DNA of 64,000 nt, taken from NCBI RefSeq assembly GCF_049275935.1, contig NZ_CP184830.1, positions 4,712,001-4,776,000 on the forward strand. Reading direction: 5' to 3'. Shown piece by piece: positions 18,715-28,159 of this stretch; position 1 is the first letter of the stretch; the number at the start of each line of letters is the position of its first letter. The notes beneath the pieces are model-generated. The model ran no database searches and was not told the DNA's origin. It was given only the letters and a program-made list of their open reading frames with translations. Made by a program: the position numbers and the translations under genes. The DNA comes from Endozoicomonas_A sp049275935 (GTDB lineage: Bacteria > Pseudomonadota > Gammaproteobacteria > Pseudomonadales > Endozoicomonadaceae).

Positions 18715-19437
18715 CTACTTGTTTGTCGCAGACTGTCTCGATCGCAAACGGGTGTTGAGCATCTCGACGGCCATAGAAAAGGCCATGGCAAAGTAGATGT
18801 AGCCTTTTGGAATATGAAAGTCGAGACCTTCTCCCATAAGGGAGACTCCCACCAGAATCAAAAAGGAGAGCGCCAGCATTTTGAAGGTAGGATGATTGCT
18901 GACAAACTCTCCGATAGGGGCTGCAGCAAACATCATGATGCCTACCGAAATAACAATGGCGGTGATCATGACCCAGAGGTGTTCTGCCAGTCCCACTGCT
19001 GTAATGACTGAATCCAGGGAGAAAACAATATCGATGAGAGCAATCTGGATCAGGGTTATAACATACCCTCGTGGTTTAAGGTGAGATCCTTCATCTTCGC
19101 CGGGCTCAATAGAATCGTGAATCTCGTGAGTGGCTTTAATCAGCAGGAAGAGCCCGCCTCCGAGAAGAATCAGGTCGCGGCCGGATAGGGCATGATTGAA
19201 CAGATGGAATAGAGGGGCAGTGAGACTCATGATCCAGGTAATGGAGAGCAGCAGGGCGATCCTTGTGAACATGGCCAGTAACAGCCCGAGTCTGCGGGCG
19301 CTGTTGCGTTGGTGTGCAGGCATTTTGTCGACAACGATCGTAATAAAAATGATGTTGTCGATGCCCAGAATAATCTCCAGAAGGGTCAGTGTTGCCAGAG
19401 CTATCCAGGGCTCCGGGGTCAGAAAAAGTTCAGTCAT
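18715..19437 (-). CDS. TerC-family integral membrane protein (YgdQ/YoaE type)
   Basis: A 240-residue inner-membrane protein with about seven helices. It carries the family's paired acidic motifs LEIILGIDNIIF and IDIVFSLDSVITAVG, whose Asp residues are linked to metal ion handling in TerC/MntP-like proteins. Length fits the YgdQ branch without CBS domains. The exact role (manganese efflux or tellurite response) cannot be decided. The short spacer to the HAD gene suggests co-transcription; the ribosome site is weak. Confidence 0.85.
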   Translation of the reverse strand: MTELFLTPEPWIALATLTLLEIILGIDNIIFITIVVDKMPAHQRNSARRLGLLLAMFTRIALLLSITWIMSLTAPLFHLFNHALSGRDLILLGGGLFLLIKATHEIHDSIEPGEDEGSHLKPRGYVITLIQIALIDIVFSLDSVITAVGLAEHLWVMITAIVISVGIMMFAAAPIGEFVSNHPTFKMLALSFLILVGVSLMGEGLDFHIPKGYIYFAMAFSMAVEMLNTRLRSRQSATNK

Positions 19438-19750
19438 TGTTTCTATCGTATTCGCTCTATCGTATTAGCCGTTCTTGCCGGGATGCTCTTCCCTGAGCTA
19501 CTCGTTAATAATATCGGTTAAAAATAGACGAGGCTGATAGCTGTGAAGAATGTTTTGACCCCCGGAAGTCTGAAAGGTTGTTCTGTCGGTGTTGTAAGCA
19601 ATCAGCTCGAGGCGTTGTTTTTGGCCGCTTTCGAGAAAATGCAGGTCACGTTGCGAAGATGATGAAAGTGGGCAAAAAAGTCTGAGGCAGAAGGGAGGGC
19701 TGAAAGCCAATAAGACTTCGGCTTTCAGCAGGTAACGGGTATAGCAGTGA
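19438..19750. other. Intergenic region between gltA end and TerC-family gene
   Basis: 313 bp without a convincing gene. Two 14-bp near-identical tandem units (TCTATCGTATTCGC, then TCTATCGTATTAGC) at 19442-19469 lie just upstream of the TerC-family start. A strong hairpin lies at 19700-19728. Confidence 0.6.
19700..19728 (-). terminator. Hairpin after gltA
   Basis: CTGAAAGCC (19700-19708) pairs with GGCTTTCAG (19720-19728). It sits about 20 bp beyond the gltA stop on the minus strand. A T-run is only found further on, so it may terminate transcription weakly or protect the 3' end. Confidence 0.5.
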
Positions 19751-21034
19751 TTAGCGATCGGAAACCGGGATAAAGTCTCTGGAAGTCTCGCCGGTGTAGA
19801 GCTGACGCGGACGACCAATGCGGTATTCACCACTGATCATTTCATGCCAGTGAGCGATCCAGCCCGGAGTACGACCGGTTGCGAAGATTACTGTGAACAT
19901 CTCTGTTGGAATGCCCAGGGCTTTCAGGATAATGCCGGAGTAAAAGTCTACGTTCGGGTACAACTTTTTCTCGACGAAGTATTCGTCTTCCAGGGCTATC
20001 TTTTCCAGGCGCTTGGCGATCTTGAACAGTGGATCGTCTTCCAGGCCTAGTTCACTCAGAACTTCGTCACAGGTCTGCTTCATAACCTTGGCACGTGGGT
20101 CAAAGTTTTTGTAGACTCGATGGCCAAAGCCCATCAGGCGGAAGGGATCATTCTTGTCCTTGGCGCGATCAATGAATTCATCGATGTGTTTCTCATCACC
20201 AATTTGGTTCAGCATCACCAGCACTGCTTCGTTGGCACCACCGTGAGCCGGTCCCCAGAGAGCTGCGATACCAGCAGCAATACAGGCGAATGGGTTGGCA
20301 CCACTGGAGCCTGCCAGACGAACAGTCGAAGTTGATGCGTTCTGTTCGTGATCAGCATGCAGCAGGAAGATGCGGTCCATGGCGCGTGCCAGTACAGGAT
20401 TAACCTCGTACTCTTCACAGGGAGTAGCAAACATCATGTGCAGGAAATTGCCGCCGTAACCCAGGTCATTGCGCGGGTAAACGAATGGCTGGCCGATGGA
20501 GTATTTGTAGGTCATGGCTGCCAGCGTAGGCATTTTGGAAATCAGGCGATAGGCGCAGATTTCACGGTGACGTTCGTTGGTGATGTCCAGTGAATCGTGA
20601 TAGAAGGCAGAGAGAGCGCCTACTACACCGCACATCACGGCCATGGGGTGAGCGTCACGACGGAAACCGGAGAATAGATCCACCATTTGTTCATGTATCA
20701 TGGTATGACGCATGATGGTGTCTTCAAAATGCTTCTTCTCTTTGCTGTTAGGAAGTTCGCCATAAATCAGCAGGTAGCAGGTTTCCAGGTAGTCAGAGTG
20801 CTCAGCAAGCTGCTCAATCGGGTAGCCACGGTGCAGTAGCACACCCTTCTCACCATCTATGTAAGTGATCTTTGACTCGCAGGAAGCGGTAGATACAAAA
20901 CCAGGGTCGTATGTGAACAGACCATTGGCAGTCAGGCTGCGAACATCAACAACATCTGGGCCCAGGGACCCCGTATGTACAGGAAGTTCCAGTTGTTTGC
21001 CGTCAATCGAGAGGGTTGCTTTCTTTTCAGCCAT
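19751..21034 (-). CDS. gltA: Citrate synthase, type II (hexameric)
   Basis: A 427-residue cytoplasmic enzyme that condenses oxaloacetate and acetyl-CoA, the entry to the TCA cycle. HADHEQNAST and MGFGHRVYKNFDPRA contain the catalytic histidines, and DFYSGI the catalytic aspartate. Length equals the NADH-inhibited Gram-negative type. Two ATG codons are adjacent; GGAG is six bases from the second (21034), giving MAEKKA. It is transcribed divergently from sdhC, the usual arrangement in gammaproteobacteria, so the two share a control region. Confidence 0.97.
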   Translation of the reverse strand: MAEKKATLSIDGKQLELPVHTGSLGPDVVDVRSLTANGLFTYDPGFVSTASCESKITYIDGEKGVLLHRGYPIEQLAEHSDYLETCYLLIYGELPNSKEKKHFEDTIMRHTMIHEQMVDLFSGFRRDAHPMAVMCGVVGALSAFYHDSLDITNERHREICAYRLISKMPTLAAMTYKYSIGQPFVYPRNDLGYGGNFLHMMFATPCEEYEVNPVLARAMDRIFLLHADHEQNASTSTVRLAGSSGANPFACIAAGIAALWGPAHGGANEAVLVMLNQIGDEKHIDEFIDRAKDKNDPFRLMGFGHRVYKNFDPRAKVMKQTCDEVLSELGLEDDPLFKIAKRLEKIALEDEYFVEKKLYPNVDFYSGIILKALGIPTEMFTVIFATGRTPGWIAHWHEMISGEYRIGRPRQLYTGETSRDFIPVSDR

Positions 21035-21474
21035 CATAGGCTCCTGTCTTGCCGTTTATTCTGTCGTTATCGTCTTCTCGGACCCATAATTATTATGCGT
21101 ACAGAATAAGTTTTTTTGGTTGGGGCCCTTTACGGTTCGACCACTATAGGGCCAGAAATTTGTTTGTCAAACCTGTGTATCTGTGAAAAAGTCTGCGCAA
21201 TAAGTTCAGAGGTCTATAGTAAATTTGCCTAGAGTGTTAATCAATTGTAATTGAAAACCGAACTGTTTATACTCCTCAGCCGAAGTCGTGGAGGACTTCA
21301 TGAGGGGGGTGAGAAAAGAACGTTAACATGAATTAACGCGGCTTCTTAACCTGCATTCAGGGTAGCCTGTTCAGGCAAGCCTGATAAAAAGAGGGTATGA
21401 ACCCGAGTGGGTCGTAGTCTCTGGATATTGTTGCTGATTCAGCTGTGCACGCCTCGGGCGTTGGGACAAAAAAC
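21035..21474. other. Divergent gltA/sdhC control region
   Basis: 440 bp with no gene. It contains the sdh promoter at 21245-21273 and a leader of roughly 195 nt before sdhC. A gltA promoter must lie on the other strand; an AT-rich stretch near 21090-21115 is a candidate, but no clean -35 is seen. Confidence 0.6.
21245..21273 (+). promoter_or_regulatory. Probable sigma-70 promoter of sdh-suc operon
   Basis: TTGTAA (21245-21250) and TATACT (21268-21273) are separated by 17 bases. The position fits a start near 21280 and a long untranslated leader. Confidence 0.5.
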
Positions 21475-21849
21475 GTGAATAGCAAAAGACCTGTCAATCT
21501 AGACATAACCACAATTAAACTACCTCTGCCAGCGTATACCTCGATCCTGCACAGGATTTCGGGAATATTGCTGTTTGTTGGGGTGGGTTTCCTGCTCTAT
21601 GCACTGGATCTGTCGCTGTCTTCAGAGCAGTCCTTTGCCGAACTGAAAGCGCTCATGTCGGGTGGCCTGGTCAAATTTATTGTCTGGGTGTTGCTTTCCG
21701 GGCTGATCTACCACTTTGTTGCCGGTGTCAAGCATTTGTTAATGGATATCGGTATTGGTGAAGGTAAGGAGTCAGGTAAGGCTGGTGCGATCGTCACCAT
21801 TGTTTTATCAGCTGTACTGATTGTGCTCGCGGGGGTGTGGTTGTGGTAA
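21475..21849 (+). CDS. sdhC: Succinate dehydrogenase cytochrome b556 subunit
   Basis: A 124-residue membrane anchor of complex II. RPVNLD and SILHRISGI near the start are typical, and HFVAGVKHL carries the haem-ligand histidine. Three hydrophobic helices follow. The frame opens 30 bases earlier, but comparison with E. coli SdhC places the start at the GTG at 21475 (MNSKRPVNLD), with GGGA upstream. The end overlaps sdhD by 13 bases, so the anchors are translationally coupled. Confidence 0.93.
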   Translation: MNSKRPVNLDITTIKLPLPAYTSILHRISGILLFVGVGFLLYALDLSLSSEQSFAELKALMSGGLVKFIVWVLLSGLIYHFVAGVKHLLMDIGIGEGKESGKAGAIVTIVLSAVLIVLAGVWLW

Positions 21850-22211
21850 CAAATATTACCAACTTGTCCCGAAGTGGACTCTACGACTGGATGCTGCAGA
21901 GGTTGTCTGCCATCATTCTGGCTGCTTACACGTTGTTTTTAGGCGGCTATGTTCTTATAAATCCTGGTCTGGATTTTCAGCAATGGAACGGACTGTTCGA
22001 GCAGACCTGGATGAAGGTATTTACCTTGCTCGCCATTCTTTCCATTGCTGCCCACGCCTGGGTGGGTATGTGGACCATTGCCACTGACTACCTGAATGCT
22101 CGTGCACTTGGGAACAAGTCTGTTCTGATTCGTTTCCCCTTCCAGCTGATCTGTTTTGTAGCAGTATTCAGTTACATTGTCTGGGGCATTCAAATTCTCT
22201 GGGGGAATTGA
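21837..22211 (+). CDS. sdhD: Succinate dehydrogenase membrane anchor subunit
   Basis: A 124-residue three-helix anchor that binds quinone and haem with SdhC. KVFTLLAILSIAAHAWVGMW matches the conserved central helix, and TDY after it matches the quinone-site residues. Translation starts at a GTG inside the end of sdhC (21837), or possibly at the GTG at 21843; a G-rich stretch lies just upstream. sdhA follows three bases after the stop. Confidence 0.92.
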   Translation: MVVVTNITNLSRSGLYDWMLQRLSAIILAAYTLFLGGYVLINPGLDFQQWNGLFEQTWMKVFTLLAILSIAAHAWVGMWTIATDYLNARALGNKSVLIRFPFQLICFVAVFSYIVWGIQILWGN

Positions 22212-22214
22212 TCT

Positions 22215-23987
22215 ATGACAGCTCTTCGCACACTGACTTACGACGCCATCGTAATCGGCGGCGGTGGCGCTGGCATGCGCGCTGCACTGCAACTGACTCA
22301 GGCCGGTATTAAAACGGCCTGTGTGACCAAAGTGTTTCCAACTCGCTCTCATACTGTATCTGCCCAGGGTGGTATTACCTGTGCTATTGCCAGTGCAGAT
22401 CCTCAGGATGACTGGCGCTGGCATATGTTCGATACCGTAAAAGGTTCGGACTATATCGGTGACCAGGATGCAATCGAGTATATGTGTTCAGTAGGTCCCC
22501 AGGCTGTGTTTGAACTGGAGCATATGGGGTTGCCTTTTTCTCGTACTGAAGAAGGGCGTATCTACCAGCGACCATTCGGTGGTCAATCCAAAGAATTCGG
22601 TAAGGGTGGTCAGGCTGCTCGAACCTGTGCGGCTGCTGACCGCACAGGGCACGCTCTTCTACATACTCTGTATCAGGCCAACCTGAAAGGTGGTACTACA
22701 TTTCTGAACGAATGGTACGCCGTAGATCTGGTGAAGAATCAGAATGGTCAGGTGGCCGGTGTTATTGCGATTTGCATGGAAACAGGCGAAACCGTTTATG
22801 TTAAATCCAAAGCAACTGTTATGGCTACCGGCGGTGCTGGACGTATCTATGCTTCCACCACTAACGCCCTGATCAATACCGGTGACGGTATTGGTATGGC
22901 TCTGCGTGCTGGCTACCCAATGCAGGATATGGAAATGTGGCAGTTCCACCCAACCGGTATTCACGGTGCGGGGGTTCTGGTGACTGAGGGTTGTCGTGGT
23001 GAAGGTGGTTACCTGATCAACAGTGAAGGTGAGCGTTTTATGGAGCGTTATGCGCCCAATGCCAAAGATCTGGCTGGCCGTGACGTAGTAGCTCGCTCCA
23101 TGATTCTCGAAATTCTGGAAGGACGTGGCTGTGGACCGGATAAGGACCACGTGCTGCTGAAGCTTGATCATCTGGGTGAAGAAACTCTGAATCTGCGTCT
23201 GCCAGGTATCTGTGAACTGTCCAAGACCTTCGCTCATGCTGATCCGGTTAAAGTGCCTGTTCCGGTCGTTCCAACCTGTCACTATATGATGGGTGGTATT
23301 CCTACCAATGTGGGTGGGCAGGCTCTGTTTCCGGATGCTGAAGGTAACGATAAAGTTGTAGAAGGTCTCTATGCCTGCGGTGAAGCTGCATGTGTATCTG
23401 TTCACGGTGCTAACCGTCTGGGTGGTAACTCTCTCCTGGATCTGGTCGTGTTTGGTCGTGCAGCAGGTATCCAGATCGAGAAAAACCTGAGAGAGGGTTT
23501 CGATGGTGTTGATGCTTCTGACAGTGATGTTGAAGCGGCCATGTCCCGTCTGGATCGGCTGAACAAGTCCGGTAGCGGTGAAAAGGTTGCCGACGTCCGT
23601 AAGGATTTGCAAAACACTATGCAGCTCTACTTCGGTGTATTCCGTGAAGGCGATAGTATGCAGGAAGGTCTGAAGAAGCTGAATGAGTTGGGTGAGCGTC
23701 TGAAAAATACTCACCTCGAAGACAAGAGTCAGGCATTTAATACAGCCCGCATTGAAGCTCTTGAACTCGAGAATCTCTATGAAGTAGCTTATGCTACTGC
23801 GGTTTCTGCCGAAGAGCGTAAGGAGTCTCGTGGTGCTCACGCCCGGAACGACTTTACCGAGCGTGATGATGAAAACTGGTTGGCACATTCCGTGTATTTT
23901 CCGGCTGAAAAACGGGTCGGCAAGCGTCAGGTCAACTTTGCTCCTAAAACCATGGACGCTTTTCCACCGAAAGCCAGAACCTACTGA
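22215..23987 (+). CDS. sdhA: Succinate dehydrogenase flavoprotein subunit
   Basis: A 590-residue subunit that oxidises succinate to fumarate at the membrane face. The Rossmann motif IGGGGAGM starts near residue 14, and His46 in RSHTVSAQGG is the covalent FAD attachment site. The active-site region FHPTGIHG and the C-terminal REDDENWLAHS-like segment are conserved in kind. GGGG before the ATG is a good ribosome site. Length is standard and no key residue is missing. Confidence 0.97.
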   Translation: MTALRTLTYDAIVIGGGGAGMRAALQLTQAGIKTACVTKVFPTRSHTVSAQGGITCAIASADPQDDWRWHMFDTVKGSDYIGDQDAIEYMCSVGPQAVFELEHMGLPFSRTEEGRIYQRPFGGQSKEFGKGGQAARTCAAADRTGHALLHTLYQANLKGGTTFLNEWYAVDLVKNQNGQVAGVIAICMETGETVYVKSKATVMATGGAGRIYASTTNALINTGDGIGMALRAGYPMQDMEMWQFHPTGIHGAGVLVTEGCRGEGGYLINSEGERFMERYAPNAKDLAGRDVVARSMILEILEGRGCGPDKDHVLLKLDHLGEETLNLRLPGICELSKTFAHADPVKVPVPVVPTCHYMMGGIPTNVGGQALFPDAEGNDKVVEGLYACGEAACVSVHGANRLGGNSLLDLVVFGRAAGIQIEKNLREGFDGVDASDSDVEAAMSRLDRLNKSGSGEKVADVRKDLQNTMQLYFGVFREGDSMQEGLKKLNELGERLKNTHLEDKSQAFNTARIEALELENLYEVAYATAVSAEERKESRGAHARNDFTERDDENWLAHSVYFPAEKRVGKRQVNFAPKTMDAFPPKARTY

Positions 23988-24002
23988 GGAGGAGGCAGGA
24001 AT

Positions 24003-24725
24003 ATGTTGGGTAGTTCATTAAGTGTCAGTGTCTATCGCTACAATCCGGAGACTGACTCCAAACCTTACATGAAAGACATTGAGGTGGATATTCCTGAAGG
24101 CAAAGACCTGATGGTGCTCGATGTCTTAAACCTGATCAAGGAAAAAGACGAAACCTTAGTGTATCGTCGCTCCTGTCGTGAAGGTGTTTGCGGTTCCGAT
24201 GGTATGAGCATTAATGGTACTAATGGTCTGGCTTGCGTAACATCTTTGTCGGAAGCCATGGGTAGCAAGAAGAAGTTGATTTTGCGTCCCTTGCCTGGAC
24301 TGCCGGTCATCCGTGACTTGATCGTGGACATGAGTCTTTTCTATAAGCAGTACGAAAAGATCAAGCCCTTCTTGATCAATGAAGAGCCTGCACCGGCCAT
24401 AGAGCGTCTGCAGAGTCCTGAAGATCGTGAGAAGCTGGATGGCCTGTATGAGTGTATTCTCTGTGCATGCTGCTCCACAGCCTGTCCATCTTTCTGGTGG
24501 AATCCCGACAAGTTTGTTGGTCCATCCGGCCTGCTGCAGGCCTATCGTTTTCTGGCTGACAGCCGTGATACTGCGACTCAGGAACGACTCGCGGAACTGG
24601 ATGATCCGTTCAGCGTTTTCCGTTGCCGTGGTATCATGAACTGTGTGGCTGTGTGTCCAAAAGGCCTGAATCCAACCAAGGCAATTGGTCATATTAAACA
24701 GATGCTGTTTGATAGTGCATCCTGA
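24003..24725 (+). CDS. sdhB: Succinate dehydrogenase iron-sulfur subunit
   Basis: A 240-residue subunit with three clusters that relays electrons from SdhA to quinone. The [2Fe-2S] cysteines lie in RSCREGVCGSDGM, while CILCACCSTACP and CRGIMNCVAVCPKGLNP bind the [4Fe-4S] and [3Fe-4S] clusters. AGGAGGAGGCAGG precedes the ATG. The N-terminus has a few extra residues (MLGSSLS) compared with E. coli. It is the fourth gene of sdhCDAB. Confidence 0.96.
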   Translation: MLGSSLSVSVYRYNPETDSKPYMKDIEVDIPEGKDLMVLDVLNLIKEKDETLVYRRSCREGVCGSDGMSINGTNGLACVTSLSEAMGSKKKLILRPLPGLPVIRDLIVDMSLFYKQYEKIKPFLINEEPAPAIERLQSPEDREKLDGLYECILCACCSTACPSFWWNPDKFVGPSGLLQAYRFLADSRDTATQERLAELDDPFSVFRCRGIMNCVAVCPKGLNPTKAIGHIKQMLFDSAS

Positions 24726-25271
24726 TCGGTTACTCTAAAAGGCGGCCTTAAGCGATTAAGCAGACAACAGGGGGGCTCTTTTATTGCTGCACAAGAGACT
24801 CCCTGGAAGAGGAAGTTGTCGGAGAACTCGATTTTAGATCAATTTGAGGGTGGTCCGATTACATGAAATGTGCGAATGTTATGTGAGCGTACGTTTTTTC
24901 TATCAGCAGTATCTACACTGGTTTTCAAAACTAATTTTCAACATAAAGGGTCTGAGGCTGACGCCAGAATTCTGGAGGAGCTGACGATCCAAAGAGAATT
25001 TCTGGCTATGGTCCCACTGTCGCACGAATTAAGTGGAACTGTAGTTTATTCTAAGCCTGACTGACTACTGACTCTCCAAACCAATGAAGGGCAGGTCAGG
25101 CAGGTTTTATCAGCGGGACGGCCGGTCAATCACCGGTCTATCTGTGGAGTTTGAATAAGCGGGGGAGGCGAAAGCCCCGGTTTTCAGCGCTCTGCCTGTC
25201 AGGACAACAGACAGGCAGACCACAGTGCGACTCTCATGATTAGACAGCCCTTCATTCACGGGGTAGTGATG
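24726..25271 (+). other. 546-bp sdhB-sucA intergenic region
   Basis: No credible gene is seen: small frames here have no family resemblance. The stretch is long for this operon. It holds a strong hairpin at 25191-25219 shortly before sucA. A separate sucA promoter or a small RNA could be present, but neither is demonstrated. Confidence 0.5.
25191..25219 (+). promoter_or_regulatory. Strong hairpin in the sucA leader
   Basis: TCTGCCTGTC (25191-25200) and GACAGGCAGA (25210-25219) form a perfect 10-bp stem with a 9-base loop, 52 bp before the sucA start. There is no T-run, so an mRNA stability or processing element is more likely than a terminator. Confidence 0.5.
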
Positions 25272-28103
25272 ATGCAAGAAGGTGTGATGCAGCAAATGTG
25301 GGATACCTCACATATATCCGGGGGGAATGCTGCATACGTCGAAGAACTTTACGAACAATTCCTTCGCGATCCGAATTCGGTCTCTGAGGAGTGGCGTGAT
25401 TATTTTGAAAAACTTCCTCAGGTCAATGGTGGTGGTCCGGATGTACCTCACTCCACCATCCAGGAAAATTTTGTCCTGATGGCGCGTCAGCGTCAGAGCA
25501 CCCGCCCAATCCAAGCCGGCACCATTTCCAGCGATCATGAGCGCAAGCAGATTCAGGTGTTGCGTTTGATCAGTGCCTTCCGAATCCGCGGGCATCAGCA
25601 GGCCAGAATAGACCCATTGGGTTGTATGCAGCGTGAACAGTTTCCCGATCTGAGCCTTGAGTATCACGGGCTGAGCGAAGCAGATCTGGATACTGAATTT
25701 CAGACCAGTACCATTTTTATCGGTAAAGAGCGGGCAACGCTGCGCGAGATTATCGACTCTCTCATGGCCACCTACTGCGGCTCCATTGGTGTTGAATACA
25801 TGCACATTGTCAACACTGAAGAACGTCGCTGGTTCCAAAGCCGCATGGAAAGTGTTCGAGGTCGTCCGGATTTGGGCCTTGAAGGTCGGCAGCATCTGCT
25901 GGAACGCCTGACTGCGGCAGAAGGTCTGGAAAAATACCTGGGAACCAAGTACCCGGGCACCAAACGTTTTGGTTTGGAAGGAGGGGAATCATTGATTCCC
26001 ATGCTGGACGAAATTATCCAGCGCTCCGGTTCTTACGGCGCCAAGGAAATCGTGATCGGCATGGCTCACCGTGGTCGACTCAACGTATTGGTTAATATTC
26101 TCGGAAAGAACCCTTCTGAACTGTTTGACGAGTTCGAGGGTAAGAAAATGGCCGATACCGGCTCTGGTGACGTGAAGTATCACCAGGGCTTTTCCTCCAA
26201 CGTCATGACACCGGGTGGTGAAGTTCACCTGGCACTGGCATTCAACCCTTCTCATCTGGAAATAGTGTCTCCTGTAGTAGAGGGCTCTGTGCGTGCTCGT
26301 CAGGATCGTCGTAACGATTCTGCCCGTGGTCAGGTTATACCGATTGCCATTCACGGTGATGCAGCATTTGCTGGTCAGGGGGTAGTCATGGAAACCCTGC
26401 AGATGTCCCAGACCCGTGCTTATAAGACCGGTGGTACTCTGCATATTATCGTCAACAACCAGGTGGGTTTTACAACCAGTAAACAGGAAGATGCCCGTTC
26501 TACAGAGTACTGTACGGATGTAGCCAAGATTGTCGGTGCTCCTATCCTTCATGTGAATGGTGATGATCCTGAAGCCGTCCACTTTGCGACCAAAATGGCG
26601 CTGGATTACCGAATGGAATTCAAGCGCGATGTTGTTATTGACATGGTCTGCTACCGTCGCCGTGGTCACAATGAAGCCGATGAACCTTCCGGTACACAGC
26701 CTCTGATGTACCAGATTATCAAGAGTCACAAGACGACCCGTGATCTCTATGCAGAGAGACTGATGGAAGCAGGCGTCATGGATGCAGAGAAGGACAAGGC
26801 GCTGGTAGACAGCTACCGTAATGCATTGGACAACGGCGGTCATGTTGTTAAGTCGCTGGTAAAAGAACCCAACAAAGAACTGTTTGTTGATTGGACTCCT
26901 CACCTAGGACATGAATGGACTGCGCGTCACGATACCCGCGTAGCCCTGGCTACTCTGCAGGGCCTGGGGCAGAAACTGTGCAAGGTACCTGAAGGTTTTG
27001 TTGTTCAGCGTCAGGTCAGCAAGATTATTGATGATCGACTGAAAATGGCTGCGGGAGCACAATCCATCAACTGGGGTGCCGCTGAAACATTGGCATACGG
27101 TACCCTGATTATGGAAGGTCATCCGGTACGTATTACCGGTCAGGATGTTGGTCGAGGCACTTTCTCTCACCGTCATGCGGTGCTGCACAATCAGAAAGAC
27201 GGTTCTACCTATGTACCACTGGCCAATATTTCCGAAAAACAGCCTGACTTCCAGATCTGGGACTCTTTGCTCTCGGAAGAGGCTGTGCTGGCTTTCGAAT
27301 ATGGTTATGCGACTACGACACCGGGCGCACTGGTTATCTGGGAAGCCCAGTTTGGTGACTTTGCTAACGGCTGTCAGGTAGTTATTGACCAGTTTATTAC
27401 CAGTGGTGAGCACAAGTGGGGGCGTCTCTGTGGCCTGACCATGCTGTTGCCTCATGGTTATGAAGGTCAGGGCCCGGAGCACTCTTCAGCCCGTCTTGAG
27501 CGTTATCTGCAACTGTGTGCAGAGCACAATATCCAGGTGTGTGTGCCAACCACTCCGGCTCAGGTGTTTCACATGCTGCGTCGTCAGGTGTTGCGTCCGC
27601 TGCGAAAGCCATTAATCGCTTTTACTCCCAAGAGCCTGCTTAGGCACAAGCTGGCAGTTTCCACGTTGGAAGAGCTGGCTGAAGGCAGCTTCCAGACCAT
27701 CATTCCAGAGGTTGATGTGCATGAAGCAGCGGAAATTACCCGTCTTGTCATGTGCAGCGGTAAGGTCTATTACGATCTGCTTGAGTATAAGCGTGCAAAT
27801 GAACTGAAAAATTCAGCCATCATTCGTATCGAGCAGCTGTATCCTTTTCCTCAGGATGACCTTGATGAGGTGATTGCGCACTATCCAAACCTGAAGGATG
27901 TTGTCTGGTGCCAGGAAGAGCCGATGAACCAGGGCGCCTGGTACTGCAGCCAGCATCATATGCGCCGTGCTCTCGATAATCACTCTAACAACCTGCGTCT
28001 GGCCTATTCAGGTCGTGATGCTTCAGCGGCACCAGCATGTGGTTATATGTCCAAGCATGTAGAAGAGCAAGAAAAGCTGGTAGAAGACGCTTTTAACGTT
28101 TAA
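25272..28103 (+). CDS. sucA: 2-oxoglutarate dehydrogenase E1 component
   Basis: A 943-residue thiamine-diphosphate enzyme that decarboxylates 2-oxoglutarate and passes succinyl to SucB. Thiamine-binding stretches are HGDAAFAGQG and NNQVGFTTS, and the transketolase-like C-terminal half holds SHRHAVLHNQ. The start at 25272 gives MQEGVMQQMW, which closely matches Pseudomonas SucA (MQESVMQRMW) and its 943-residue length; a start at 25236 would add an unrelated tail. It begins the suc part of the TCA operon. Confidence 0.97.
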   Translation: MQEGVMQQMWDTSHISGGNAAYVEELYEQFLRDPNSVSEEWRDYFEKLPQVNGGGPDVPHSTIQENFVLMARQRQSTRPIQAGTISSDHERKQIQVLRLISAFRIRGHQQARIDPLGCMQREQFPDLSLEYHGLSEADLDTEFQTSTIFIGKERATLREIIDSLMATYCGSIGVEYMHIVNTEERRWFQSRMESVRGRPDLGLEGRQHLLERLTAAEGLEKYLGTKYPGTKRFGLEGGESLIPMLDEIIQRSGSYGAKEIVIGMAHRGRLNVLVNILGKNPSELFDEFEGKKMADTGSGDVKYHQGFSSNVMTPGGEVHLALAFNPSHLEIVSPVVEGSVRARQDRRNDSARGQVIPIAIHGDAAFAGQGVVMETLQMSQTRAYKTGGTLHIIVNNQVGFTTSKQEDARSTEYCTDVAKIVGAPILHVNGDDPEAVHFATKMALDYRMEFKRDVVIDMVCYRRRGHNEADEPSGTQPLMYQIIKSHKTTRDLYAERLMEAGVMDAEKDKALVDSYRNALDNGGHVVKSLVKEPNKELFVDWTPHLGHEWTARHDTRVALATLQGLGQKLCKVPEGFVVQRQVSKIIDDRLKMAAGAQSINWGAAETLAYGTLIMEGHPVRITGQDVGRGTFSHRHAVLHNQKDGSTYVPLANISEKQPDFQIWDSLLSEEAVLAFEYGYATTTPGALVIWEAQFGDFANGCQVVIDQFITSGEHKWGRLCGLTMLLPHGYEGQGPEHSSARLERYLQLCAEHNIQVCVPTTPAQVFHMLRRQVLRPLRKPLIAFTPKSLLRHKLAVSTLEELAEGSFQTIIPEVDVHEAAEITRLVMCSGKVYYDLLEYKRANELKNSAIIRIEQLYPFPQDDLDEVIAHYPNLKDVVWCQEEPMNQGAWYCSQHHMRRALDNHSNNLRLAYSGRDASAAPACGYMSKHVEEQEKLVEDAFNV

Positions 28104-28111
28104 TTGATGAT

Positions 28112-28130
28112 GCCCCGGTTGCTCCGGGGC
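28112..28130 (+). other. Intercistronic hairpin between sucA and sucB
   Basis: GCCCCGG and CCGGGGC form a 7-bp GC stem with a 5-base loop in the 56-bp gap. No T-run follows, so it probably stabilises or tunes the message rather than ending it. Confidence 0.5.
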
Positions 28131-28159
28131 GATCGGTCGCAACCCCGAAAGGATCCATA

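Noticed and set aside
21280..21474. Riboswitch in the long sdhC leader
   Set aside because: No recognisable aptamer pattern was found; a long leader alone is not evidence.
22659..23888. A 409-codon minus-strand frame within sdhA
   Set aside because: Long but entirely antisense to a complete, motif-bearing sdhA. Its composition (Thr/His/Gln-rich) is typical of antisense frames.
24870..25064. 64-codon frame in the sdhB-sucA gap
   Set aside because: No ribosome site or recognisable pattern; the gap is better described as non-coding.
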